From: Stigonema sp964246695
Lineage (GTDB): Bacteria > Cyanobacteriota > Cyanobacteriia > Cyanobacteriales > Nostocaceae
Assembly (NCBI GenBank): GCA_964246695.1
Contig: CAXTSI010000112.1
Location: forward strand, 1-19,518
Direction: 5' to 3'
Length of the DNA: 19,518 nucleotides
Shown here: positions 7,397 through 14,581 of the stretch, piece by piece
Numbering within the stretch: the first letter of the stretch is position 1
Layout of the letters: each line of letters starts with the position of its first letter
Made by a program: the position numbers and the translations under genes
Notes under the pieces: model-generated
Database searches by the model: none
What the model saw: only the letters and a program-made list of their open reading frames with translations
What the model was told of the DNA's origin: nothing

Positions 7397-7429
7397 TAAT
7401 TTTTAATTTTTAATTTTTAATTTTTAATT
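7397..7429. repeat. AT-rich heptamer array (TTTTTAA), inverted partner of 6940-6970
   Basis: About four units with period 7, just downstream of the GH3 stop codon in transcription terms. Its T-runs could also help termination of the minus-strand GH3 transcript, but there is no GC stem next to it. Confidence 0.8.
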
Positions 7430-7449
7430 CCCTGAAGGAGTTAACAGCC

Positions 7450-9144
7450 CTAATTGATTGAATCCAGATCCTCGACTAGCCTCACTTCCTGCACTACTTT
7501 TAGTCCAGCAAGAAAACTCCGGTCTTCACTAATATGGGGAAATTTCAGTTGATAATCGGGAATTCCCTTTTGCACCTGACGTTGGCGGAGGATCGCAAAG
7601 CTTCCAGGGGCGAGAATCCGCAATCGGGGAGGAGGCACTTGATCCCGGCGTCTGAATCCATAGTAAGTGTTAATTTCCTTGAGCTTACGGTCAAAGCTAA
7701 CTAAGAAGGTTTGGGGATTGCTAAGTGTATAACCGGGAGCGAGTTCAATGTTCACCAGATAGTTGGCTGGGAAATCATTCTCCGACAAGGTAATACAAAA
7801 ATCCTCCAAGGGTAATCTAAATTCTTGGGACAGCGCTTGCATCACTTGAGTGGCGTGAAATTCAGTCGTCTTCTCAGTGGTAGAAGAGAGCAACCCGCCG
7901 CGACGGTTACGGAATACTAGCAGGGGTGCTGTACCGTAAAAACCCAGCACCTCCACAATATCACCGATGTCGTAACGGTAGAAGCCGCTATAGTTGCTCG
8001 TCAGGATGCGGTAGAGTTCTCCTGCTTTCACTTCAGTAGCAAGTAACGTTTTGGGATGCTCTGCTTCCCACTGATCTTCCGGGATAAACTCAAAAAAGCC
8101 AGTCTCAATCGCTAGGATACTGCCATCGTTATTCAGGTCGTGGTAAATACTGAAAGTGCCTTCAGCTGTGGCGAACACTACACCAAATCCAGGGGTATCA
8201 TCAAAGTAGGTGGGAAATCGCTCAAAGTAAAAATTTGAAGTTCCCCCCCGTGCGGTGGCAACAAAGCTTAAACTTGGCCAAGCTAGTTTTGGGGTAAGCC
8301 GTCCCTCTGACTTCAAGATTTCCCACAACTGGGCAGCACGTGCTGGAAATGGTTCCCATTGCTGTTCTAATCTGGCTCGAATTTCTGGTTCTAGTTTTAA
8401 CCAACTGGCAATTGTCCCTTTGTCTAAGTCTTGGATGAAATCTTTAGCATAGCGATCTAAATAGTTGCACGTTCGCAGGACTAGCATCGGAAAGTTAGCC
8501 CCCATGCCTCGCATTGACGGATCGCGCAGGGCAAATAGCAAGGCAACATAGTGGCGTGCTAAACTGTCAGATGGCTTGAGGGTTTCGTAAGGGTGGGCAG
8601 CTAATTGCTGGTAGAGTAACTTGCCCATGCGGAGAACTCCAGGACCTGCTGGACCGTACTCGATGCCGCCACTGGTGCGAAGCGGCGTTTGCACCGAGTT
8701 CATCCCGAGAATTTTGCCAAATTGTTGACTTCGCGATCGCAGCGCGTCATTTAAAAAGCCAATACTCGTTAGGTTAGCCCATCCTAAAGAGTTCTGGAAT
8801 CGCTGGGTTACCGGGATGAGTTTCTGCTTTCCAGTCGAACCACTCGTCGTATTCAGGTAGATGACTGGATCGGGCGTGAGAATGTTTTTTTCGCCTCGGG
8901 CAATGCGATCGGTATAAGGTTCATAGTGGCTGTAAGGCAAAACCGGAATCTGCTCTCGAAATTGGTCAATAGTTTTGATCTGTCCGATCCCATACTTTCG
9001 TCCTAGTTCGGTATCTTGATAAGCTTGCAAAAGCCCGCGCAAGAACTGCTCTTGCACAGCAAAAGTGTGGGAGGTTTTTTGAACGAAATTTGTCTTGGCT
9101 CGGATTGCCACAGCAGTCACAAGTGGCAGCAAGAAATTTGCCAT
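7450..9144 (-). CDS. GH3-family adenylating enzyme (acyl-acid amido synthetase-like)
   Basis: The 564-residue protein matches the GH3 group of the ANL adenylate-forming superfamily. In plants these enzymes join jasmonate, auxin or benzoates to amino acids through an acyl-adenylate. Motifs in order: ATP-binding loop TTSGSTGKQKLIP (99-111), the central VVFATAEGTFSIYHD segment in the place of the plant SEC/acidic motif, and YRYDIGDIVEVLGF, the GH3 version of the YRxxVGD motif. The length agrees with plant GH3 proteins (about 570-610). The first residues are mildly hydrophobic but there is no clear signal peptide. The acyl substrate and amine partner are unknown. Bacterial and cyanobacterial GH3 proteins are largely uncharacterised. 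The gene stands alone, between two inverted copies of a palindromic element. No clear ribosome-binding site precedes the ATG. Confidence 0.9.
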   Translation of the reverse strand: MANFLLPLVTAVAIRAKTNFVQKTSHTFAVQEQFLRGLLQAYQDTELGRKYGIGQIKTIDQFREQIPVLPYSHYEPYTDRIARGEKNILTPDPVIYLNTTSGSTGKQKLIPVTQRFQNSLGWANLTSIGFLNDALRSRSQQFGKILGMNSVQTPLRTSGGIEYGPAGPGVLRMGKLLYQQLAAHPYETLKPSDSLARHYVALLFALRDPSMRGMGANFPMLVLRTCNYLDRYAKDFIQDLDKGTIASWLKLEPEIRARLEQQWEPFPARAAQLWEILKSEGRLTPKLAWPSLSFVATARGGTSNFYFERFPTYFDDTPGFGVVFATAEGTFSIYHDLNNDGSILAIETGFFEFIPEDQWEAEHPKTLLATEVKAGELYRILTSNYSGFYRYDIGDIVEVLGFYGTAPLLVFRNRRGGLLSSTTEKTTEFHATQVMQALSQEFRLPLEDFCITLSENDFPANYLVNIELAPGYTLSNPQTFLVSFDRKLKEINTYYGFRRRDQVPPPRLRILAPGSFAILRQRQVQKGIPDYQLKFPHISEDRSFLAGLKVVQEVRLVEDLDSIN

Positions 9145-9299
9145 TAGAGTTTAATATCAGTTAGCAAAAATGCACTATAACGGTTCTACCTGGGTTGTAA
9201 AAAATTATTTTTTTCATCGTAGACGCGCAGCGGAACTGGCAAAGCAGGCTACCGCTTAGGACGCGCCTCGGCAAGTAAATAAGAGGATTTCACCCTCTT
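9145..9299. other. GH3 upstream region
   Basis: It is non-coding and probably contains the GH3 promoter. It includes a GC-rich stretch around 9218-9272 (GTAGACGCGCAGCGG and onward) of the kind dispersed in cyanobacterial intergenic DNA, but no clean terminal repeats could be defined. Confidence 0.35.
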
Positions 9300-9616
9300 A
9301 TATCAAATCCGGTTGATTGCACATGGTATTTGTAGGGGCACAGCAGTGCTCATTGGTGTCAACTTAAGCTGTAACCCTTGGAAATACAAGCGAGTCTCGT
9401 TACTAGGCTCTGCCTAGTAACGCTGTTCCGGGAGGCTCTGCCTCCTATCAAGGGGAGGCAGAGCCTCCCGGAATGCATTCAAGAAGGAGCTTGGGAACGA
9501 GAACAACGAGAAAACGAGCGTCGGTTGTTGCGCGTCAAGGGTTTGGCTTTAAGTTGACACCAATGAGCAGTGCTGTGCCCCTACCGTTTGTGTGTTCATT
9601 TAACCGGATTTGATAT
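9300..9616. mobile_element. Palindrome-rich miniature element, copy 2
   Basis: The outer inverted repeats are ATATCAAATCCGGTT (9300-9314) and its exact complement (9602-9616), unlike those of copy 1. The inner arms of about 35 bp (9332-9366 and 9550-9584) correspond to the arms of copy 1 with compensating changes. The interior, read on the opposite strand, follows copy 1 closely (TGTAACC, CTCGTTACTAGGCTCTGCCT, GGAATGCATT, GGGAACGAG). It carries no gene and ends 3 bp before the stop codon of the racemase-like gene. Confidence 0.75.
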
Positions 9617-9619
9617 TAT

Positions 9620-10324
9620 TTACTTGTGTATCAACTGATGGAAATTTTTGGCTATAGTAAACAGTGGATCTACTATGTGATAATTTTGACCGTTGTATTC
9701 TCTCATGAAATGCTTGTTTACGATGTGAAGTTCCGTACATCCTGCAATCAACGAATCGACTTTGTATTTGCCAACAATTGTATCAAAATACTTGATTATA
9801 GAATCTTTCTCGCCATTTTTTTTGATTTGGTAAATATAATTTTGTAGCCTATTTTGCTCGTCCTCATTAGGAAGTAATACATACTGCTCAACTAGATTCC
9901 ACTGAGCATGTTTCTGAAAAATGCCTACTTGACGTGCCCCTTTAGCACATAATAATACATGAAGCTTTTCTGTATTCAACACTTCTTTGACGATGATATC
10001 TATCAGGGATATGACTTTTTCTCTTAGCGATACCGGAACCTTGGGGAGAAAGTAATGCATTGTGACGCAGGCTACTACTACCTGACTAACTCCCAATTGG
10101 CAAATGCGTTCCAATGATTGTACTAGAAGACTTGTTAATAAATCATCCGACCCTCTTTGGATCGCGTCTATTCGATCGGGAAATGTTGGATCGGAGTAGA
10201 GAATACAGGTAGGAGATTCTTGTTCTAAATCTGTAATGTTAAATTCATAAATTGTTTTCAAGAACTCTGCGGAGGCTAAGGGACCTAATCCCCCCAAAAT
10301 TCCTAGTGACTTGTGCATAATCAA
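9620..10324 (-). CDS. Aspartate/glutamate racemase-family protein
   Basis: The protein is 234 residues, with the two-domain Asp/Glu racemase layout: N-terminal ILGGLGPLASAEF (9-21), the first active-site cysteine C86 in VVACVTMHYF, and the second C196 in LIAGCTELH. In most members the first motif is ACNT, so Asn is replaced by Val (C-V-T). Both cysteines are present, so two-base racemisation is possible, but substrate or activity could differ. Members occur in primary metabolism and in natural-product loci where they supply D-Asp type residues. The start may be the second methionine (M3), as MHKSLGILGG aligns better with the family. The gene is AT-rich compared with its neighbours, diverges from the hydroxylase gene, and ends next to a miniature element; acquisition by transfer is possible. 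Confidence 0.85.
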   Translation of the reverse strand: MIMHKSLGILGGLGPLASAEFLKTIYEFNITDLEQESPTCILYSDPTFPDRIDAIQRGSDDLLTSLLVQSLERICQLGVSQVVVACVTMHYFLPKVPVSLREKVISLIDIIVKEVLNTEKLHVLLCAKGARQVGIFQKHAQWNLVEQYVLLPNEDEQNRLQNYIYQIKKNGEKDSIIKYFDTIVGKYKVDSLIAGCTELHIVNKHFMREYNGQNYHIVDPLFTIAKNFHQLIHK

Positions 10325-10418
10325 TGAAGGATGATGGTACGATCTTCAAACAGCAAATTCAAACTACTGTCGGAACTGTGCGGTACGATACAAAACAAAG
10401 TTTAGAAAATGAGAGTTT
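10325..10418. promoter_or_regulatory. Divergent intergenic region with a repeated GGTACGAT
   Basis: This 94-bp region must hold both promoters of the divergent racemase-like and hydroxylase genes. The octamer GGTACGAT occurs at 10336-10343 and 10382-10389, in the same orientation, 46 bp apart. It may be a shared operator, but two short copies could also be chance. Confidence 0.3.
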
Positions 10419-10943
10419 ATGCTCACAATAGCAAAGCTTTCTATTGAACCAGCCCTGTCCTTAGGATTAGCAATCACCTTTTTTGCTTTGGCGTTTGTCT
10501 TTGCAAGTTTAGTAGAATACTGGCTACATCGCTTAATGCACATCTCGCCTCGGATAGGTGAACGTCACCGCGACCATCACCGTCGCAACGAAGGACAAGG
10601 AGTGCTGTGGGAGTTTCGAGACTATGTAAGGGGCAGCTTAGTGGTCATGTGCTTGATGTTTTTCTACTCCTGGTCGGCGGGAATCGGTTGGTTCCTCGGC
10701 GGACTATTCTATGCCGCCTTCTCAGCTTATGCCCATCAGCTACAGCACGATAACCCAACCAAATGCTTCTGGATGAAGATGCCAGTACACTACGTACATC
10801 ACAAATACGGCATGTGGGATCACAATTTTGGTCTAGCAGTGGATTGGTGGGACCATATTTTTGGCACCTACAAGCCTGTGGAATGGCTGGGCGAAGAAGA
10901 ACTGAGTCAACACCGGGGTTATTTACAACTCCGGTGGCGGTAG
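10419..10943 (+). CDS. Fatty acid hydroxylase/sterol desaturase-family membrane di-iron protein
   Basis: The 174-residue protein has the histidine clusters of the family: H37xxxH41 in HRLMH, H50xxH53H54 in HRDHH, H106xxxH110 in HQLQH, and H124xxH127H128 in HYVHH, followed by H135. These bind a di-iron centre that uses O2 to hydroxylate or desaturate lipids. Hydrophobic segments at about 12-33 and 72-104 place it in the membrane. It is on the short side for the family (many members are 200-300). Family members include sphingoid-base C4-hydroxylases, fatty acyl 2-hydroxylases and carotenoid hydroxylases, and the substrate here is open. It begins a plus-strand group with an Mpo1-like protein and an amidohydrolase. 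Confidence 0.85.
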   Translation: MLTIAKLSIEPALSLGLAITFFALAFVFASLVEYWLHRLMHISPRIGERHRDHHRRNEGQGVLWEFRDYVRGSLVVMCLMFFYSWSAGIGWFLGGLFYAAFSAYAHQLQHDNPTKCFWMKMPVHYVHHKYGMWDHNFGLAVDWWDHIFGTYKPVEWLGEEELSQHRGYLQLRWR

Positions 10944-10963
10944 AAGCATCGATAAAGCAGAAG

Positions 10964-10984
10964 AGACGTTCCGGCGGAACGTCT
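10964..10984. repeat. Perfect hairpin between hydroxylase and Mpo1-like genes
   Basis: AGACGTTCC GGC GGAACGTCT forms a 9-bp stem with a 3-nt loop, 20 bp after the hydroxylase stop. There is no T-run directly after it, so it resembles a dispersed cyanobacterial palindrome more than a classical terminator. It could still stabilise the upstream mRNA end. Confidence 0.7.
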
Positions 10985-11091
10985 GTACTCTTATAAAGCA
11001 AAATTATCTCTCGCTTTTACCATAAATTTAGTGGTATCTTGCCTAAAAAGCTTTGAATCGGAGAAATTAGGGTTCATACAGGAGAATCAAT

Positions 11092-11403
11092 TTGAGCTAT
11101 TTCCAGGAAGCTAAAGCCCACTTTGTGGCGAGTCATCAGCATCCCATCAACCAGATTCTGCACCACTTAACTAATATCCTGGCGATCGCAGCGATCGTTT
11201 TGCTGTTCTATGATTGGCGGTTAACGCTGGTTTGCTTAGTTCTAACTCAAGTTTTTGCCCTAGGCGGACATGCTTTCTTTGAGAAAAATGAACCCGCTTT
11301 TGTCAAGTACCCAGGGGTAACTATTTTAGCCTCGCTCATATGGTCATTCGAGAACTGGTTTGGTCTACGTCAAGTTTTGACTCACCTCAAGCGCCACGCC
11401 TAA
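11092..11403 (+). CDS. Mpo1-like (DUF962) small membrane protein, TTG start
   Basis: The 103-residue protein has the DUF962 pattern: H15, H17, N20 and HH at 24-25 in the first helical part, then GGHAFFEKNEPA (58-69) with H60 and E64, and hydrophobic segments at about 28-56 and 74-85. Yeast Mpo1, of the same family, is an iron-dependent dioxygenase that shortens 2-hydroxy fatty acids during degradation of phytosphingosine. Whether short bacterial members share that reaction is not established. The start is TTG (11092-11094), chosen because AGGAG lies at 11080-11084 with a 7-nt spacing and no suitable ATG is in the frame upstream. The stop is 18 bp before the amidohydrolase ATG, so the two are probably co-transcribed. 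Confidence 0.75.
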   Translation: MSYFQEAKAHFVASHQHPINQILHHLTNILAIAAIVLLFYDWRLTLVCLVLTQVFALGGHAFFEKNEPAFVKYPGVTILASLIWSFENWFGLRQVLTHLKRHA

Positions 11404-11421
11404 GTGCAATAGGAGAATATT

Positions 11422-12831
11422 ATGTATAAAGGTTTAGTAGTAATTGATGCAGATGCCCATAAAATAGAAAATCCCCTGGTGATGCGGGATTATCTTGAGC
11501 CGGAGTATCGCGATCGCATTGGTGTCATAACCGATAGTCTGGGCGACCAACGGGCGCGAATCATGGATTTTAATCCGGCAACAAGTAAAAACGACTTGAT
11601 GCGCATGTTCCCGCAACCCCAAGGGCAGGGTAAAGGTGGCTTTCGGACCCTTCATCCAGACACAACCTTGGGTGCAATGTTCAATCGAGTGCGGCTTGAA
11701 CATATGGATCAAGAAGGTATTGATATCCAGGTAATTTACGGCACGTTCAATTTAATCTTCTCTAGCATTTTAGATAAAGACTTGGGCATAGCACTTTGTC
11801 GTGCCTACAACAGTTACATTGCCGAAGACTGCCGAGGATACAATAATCGCCTCAAACCTATTGGTGTATTACCTCTACAAGATGTAGACGCTGCGGTTGC
11901 GGAAATGCACCGTTGCGTCAATGAACTCGGTCTGATTGGCGTCGCCGTTGCCCCGAACCTAGCAATCCCCCATCCCAAAGCACCGTCAGCATTCCCAGAT
12001 GTCCGCACTTGTAAAGCAATTAGCCATCCAGACTTCCGTCCCATCCTCCAAGCCGCAGTAGACCTGAACATTGCCCTCGGCATTCACGGTGGTCCCGGTT
12101 CTTCTATGGTAGGTGGGATTGCAGACCATTTGGAAACATTCGTCCTCACGCACATTTTTGTGCAGCGAAACCAGCAACAATTGGCTTTGGCGCGGATGGT
12201 TTTTGACGGCGCGTTTGAACAATTCCCCACTCTCAAAGTCGGCTTTTTAGAAGGCGGTTGTGGTTGGTTGCCGGATCTTGCCCACGCCTTTCACGAACAT
12301 TGGGAAAAACGGATTCGCGATTTTGACCCCAAGCATCCCTATCGCCCCTCCCTGATGGAGTTCACCAAGTTGATGATTCAGGAAAGAGGTGCCCACAACA
12401 ATATCAATATGATTAGTCAGGCAAAAAACCTCTTTGACCTTTTGTGGAATGCCCAGCATGACCCCACTCAAATCGATGATGCCAGCCTTTACGAACACTA
12501 CGACCTCCGTCATCGAGATCCAATGGAGTACTTTGAACGGGGACAAATTTTCACCTCTTTTGAATCAGATGACCCAGGTCCGGCTTATCTTCATGTTGGC
12601 ATGGGAGAAGTAGGCAAGCGTTTAGCTTGCTTCTCTGGTGATTACGGTCACTGGGATGGCGTACTTCATGACTGCGTCAAGGATGCTGCCGCCGTGGCAG
12701 ATTATGACCGGGAGCATTTAAAACTCCTGCTGGGCGGTAATGCACTGTCTCTGTATGGCGATCGCCTACGTCAATCTCTGCCCCAAGAAATCCTAGCCCA
12801 AACCTCAAGTTTAACCAGCATCCTTGAGTAA
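11422..12831 (+). CDS. Amidohydrolase_2 family metal-dependent hydrolase/decarboxylase
   Basis: The 469-residue protein fits the ACMSD-like amidohydrolase group with a TIM-barrel and one divalent metal. Visible ligands and catalytic positions are DADAH (9-13, the DxHxH-like first-strand motif in variant form, with H13), H222 in GIHGGPGSS, E277 in GFLEGGCGWLP, and D407 in FSGDYGHWDG; the end has the typical LLLGGNALSLYG. It is longer than ACMSD itself (about 330) and close to the long bacterial members. Substrates in the family are cyclic or phenolic acids and related compounds; none can be named here. AGGAG at 11410-11414 gives a good ribosome-binding site. It follows the Mpo1-like gene by 18 bp. 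Confidence 0.85.
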   Translation: MYKGLVVIDADAHKIENPLVMRDYLEPEYRDRIGVITDSLGDQRARIMDFNPATSKNDLMRMFPQPQGQGKGGFRTLHPDTTLGAMFNRVRLEHMDQEGIDIQVIYGTFNLIFSSILDKDLGIALCRAYNSYIAEDCRGYNNRLKPIGVLPLQDVDAAVAEMHRCVNELGLIGVAVAPNLAIPHPKAPSAFPDVRTCKAISHPDFRPILQAAVDLNIALGIHGGPGSSMVGGIADHLETFVLTHIFVQRNQQQLALARMVFDGAFEQFPTLKVGFLEGGCGWLPDLAHAFHEHWEKRIRDFDPKHPYRPSLMEFTKLMIQERGAHNNINMISQAKNLFDLLWNAQHDPTQIDDASLYEHYDLRHRDPMEYFERGQIFTSFESDDPGPAYLHVGMGEVGKRLACFSGDYGHWDGVLHDCVKDAAAVADYDREHLKLLLGGNALSLYGDRLRQSLPQEILAQTSSLTSILE

Positions 12832-12896
12832 CCAAATAATTACTAAGTAGATGGTTGGTCTTGTTGGTAATGGGTAATAGACATCTCCAGAAATGA

Positions 12897-12925
12897 TGTA
12901 GGGGCGGGGTTACCCCGCCCTTACA
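12897..12925. terminator. GC-rich palindrome after the amidohydrolase gene
   Basis: An 8-bp perfect GC stem GGGCGGGG TTA CCCCGCCC lies inside a TGTA/TACA outer pair, 66 bp past the stop. It has no following T-run. It begins with TGTAGGGGC, like the inner arms of the miniature elements at 7051 and 9332, so it may be a related repeat core that also ends transcription. Confidence 0.45.
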
Positions 12926-13000
12926 ATGTGGTCAATTCTCTTTGAGGGCGATGCCCCAAATGGGCTGCTGCACCAACGCGATCGCTCTATAGTCAGAAAC

Positions 13001-13014
13001 GACGGAATTCCGTC
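13001..13014. repeat. 14-bp perfect palindrome upstream of the DUF1349 gene
   Basis: GACGGAATTCCGTC, 84 bp before the ATG. It may be a protein-binding site or part of a dispersed repeat; nothing else in the gap 12926-13097 could be assigned apart from a HIP1 site at 12978. Confidence 0.4.
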
Positions 13015-13097
13015 ATACACATGACGCTTAATTTGTATATTGCGTAAGTCGTAAATACATAAATTATCGCTTCTTTTTTTTATTTGATGAAAAAATT

Positions 13098-13631
13098 ATG
13101 AAATGGTATAATGAACCCTCTGTTTGGACCATTGAAAATGGTATTATCAAGGTGATGTCGGATCAAAACACGGATTTTTGGCGTAAGACTCACTATGGCT
13201 TTATCAGGGATAATGGACACCTTTACTACGAACAAGTCAAAGGAGATTTTATTGCTGAGGTAAAAGTTAGCGGTCAATACAAGGAGCTATACGATCAAGC
13301 AGGATTGATGGTACGTTTGGATGACTTGAATTGGCTGAAGTGTGGCATTGAATTTGTTGAGGGGGTGCAACACGTCAGCGCTGTAGTTACTCGTGAATAC
13401 TCTGACTGGTCTGTTGTCCCTATACCACAAAACCCCGCTTCGATTTGGATGCGGATAATTCGTCGAGGATCAGCTATAGAGGTACACTACTCTTTAGAGG
13501 AAAAGAAGTACACTCTGCTCAGAATGGCTTATCTGACATCAGTTGAGACTGTGAGCGTAGGTGTGATGTGCGCCGCACCAGATGGGAAAGGCTTCTTGAC
13601 GACTTTTGAAGGCTTCAATGTTCAATCTTAA
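13098..13631 (+). CDS. DUF1349 domain-containing protein
   Basis: The 177-residue protein matches the DUF1349 pattern: an early W and the TDFWRKTHYGFIRDNGH region, then GDFIAEVKVSG, YDQAGLMVRLDD, WLKCGIEFVEG, SAVVTREYSDWSV, IWMRIIRRG and the closing GFLTTFEGF. These proteins fold as concanavalin-like beta-sandwiches and are cytoplasmic; there is no signal peptide. Their function is unsettled, with sugar or small-molecule binding suggested by the fold. An upstream ATG at 13087 runs into a stop after three codons, so 13098 is used. The gene is AT-rich relative to the amidohydrolase before it. Confidence 0.8.
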   Translation: MKWYNEPSVWTIENGIIKVMSDQNTDFWRKTHYGFIRDNGHLYYEQVKGDFIAEVKVSGQYKELYDQAGLMVRLDDLNWLKCGIEFVEGVQHVSAVVTREYSDWSVVPIPQNPASIWMRIIRRGSAIEVHYSLEEKKYTLLRMAYLTSVETVSVGVMCAAPDGKGFLTTFEGFNVQS

Positions 13632-13677
13632 GCTGCCTATTTATGACAATTATGACAATAAATTTCGCTGGAATTGT

Positions 13678-13698
13678 CCGTGGGCTAAAGCCACACGG
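13678..13698. terminator. Imperfect hairpin between DUF1349 and SnoaL-like genes
   Basis: CCGTGGGCT AA AGCCACACGG can pair over nine positions with a small mismatch. There is no T-run. It lies between two plus-strand genes and may end the first transcript or be a dispersed palindrome. Confidence 0.4.
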
Positions 13699-13724
13699 GC
13701 ATCCATTCGTATCGTGAGGTTTAG

Positions 13725-14135
13725 ATGAATAGCCTGACTAATAAGGAAGTAGTTAGACAGTTTTTTGAAATCTATAATAATCAAGATTACGAAACTGCGT
13801 ACAAATATATGGCGCCCAATTATATAGACCATGGGCTACCTCAAGTGCAAAGCGTCGAGGATGCGATTGAGATATTGAAGGCGACTCACAAAGCCTTTCC
13901 AGATATCAAAGTGGTGATTAACGATCTCATTGAGGAAAATGACAAAGTCGTATTTCGAGGTCACTTTACAGCTAGACACTTGGGTGAGTTTGTTGGTATA
14001 GCTCCTAGTGGAGTGAAAGTAGAATTTGAGGCATTAGAGATATTCAAGATTGAAAACCAGAAGATCGTAGAATCCTGGGGATATTGGCCGCTTTCGGAAA
14101 TTTTGAGCCAAATTCAGGCTGGCGAGAAGGTCTAG
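13725..14135 (+). CDS. SnoaL-like (ester cyclase/NTF2-like fold) protein
   Basis: The 136-residue protein has the SnoaL-like pattern: KEVVRQFFEIYNNQDYETAYKYMAPNYIDHG (8-38), FPDIKVVINDLIEENDKVVFRGHFTARHLGEFVGIAPSG, and the C-terminal strand EALEIFKIENQKIVESWGYWP. The family takes in polyketide cyclases and many small proteins of unknown role in oxidative or natural-product metabolism. A GAGG at 13716-13719 gives a good ribosome-binding site with 5-nt spacing. It follows DUF1349 by 93 bp on the same strand. No polyketide synthase is present in the window, so polyketide cyclisation is not supported. Confidence 0.85.
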   Translation: MNSLTNKEVVRQFFEIYNNQDYETAYKYMAPNYIDHGLPQVQSVEDAIEILKATHKAFPDIKVVINDLIEENDKVVFRGHFTARHLGEFVGIAPSGVKVEFEALEIFKIENQKIVESWGYWPLSEILSQIQAGEKV

Positions 14136-14340
14136 CCGTAATTCTATATGTGTGAAATTACAGTGGATTCGGAAGCCTTAGATTTAGAAAAACAAACTTC
14201 AATAGCCAAGCGAAGTCCCCCAATTTGGTTAAAAATACTAGTGATTTTTCTGATTGGGTTAGTGGAACTTAGACAAAACAGAAGAGGAAAAAAGGGTATA
14301 ATACTTTCTTAGCATAGCTTTTACGTCACAATAAACCCCC
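14136..14340. other. Intergenic region without recognised feature
   Basis: It is AT-rich, with no credible reading frame or strong repeat. It may include the degraded left end of the transposon whose transposase remnant follows, but no inverted repeat could be identified. Confidence 0.3.
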
Positions 14341-14543
14341 ATGAAAAAGACAACGCCAGCACCCATGGCTCTATGCTTTAAAAAATGGTTTCAACGGTTT
14401 GATGATGTATTTGTCATAAAGCTCAAAAAAGGGAGTTTAGACATTATTTAGGGGCATTATTGGGAGAAACGAAGAGAAAAACCTGTTCCATATGGCGGAG
14501 AAAGCCGTAGGGGTGACTTGCCATCGTTTTTTCGCAAATTGAA
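14341..14543 (+). pseudogene. IS701-type transposase, N-terminal remnant with frameshifts
   Basis: Reading from the ATG at 14341 gives APMALCFKKWFQRFDDVF, then the frame must change near 14414 to read HKAQKREFRHYLGALLGE, and change again near 14480 to read NLFHMAEKAVGVTCHRFF. Together these follow the N-terminal region of cyanobacterial IS701/IS4-type transposases. At least two frameshifts and the absence of the remaining gene show it is dead. It marks an old insertion between the SnoaL-like and glycosyltransferase genes. Confidence 0.7.
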
Positions 14544-14581
14544 ATGAAACACTATATCTACAGAGAGTGGAAATCTGAAAC

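Noticed and set aside
9626..9847. Plus-strand open frame of 73 codons with hydrophobic character
   Set aside because: It is antisense to the racemase-like gene, whose motifs are conserved.
13725..14135. Polyketide cyclase as evidence for a polyketide cluster
   Set aside because: SnoaL-like proteins are widespread and no polyketide synthase or other core biosynthetic gene is present here.
14341..14452. A 36-codon peptide gene starting at ATG 14341
   Set aside because: The sequence continues as transposase only after frame changes, so it is the start of a broken transposase gene.
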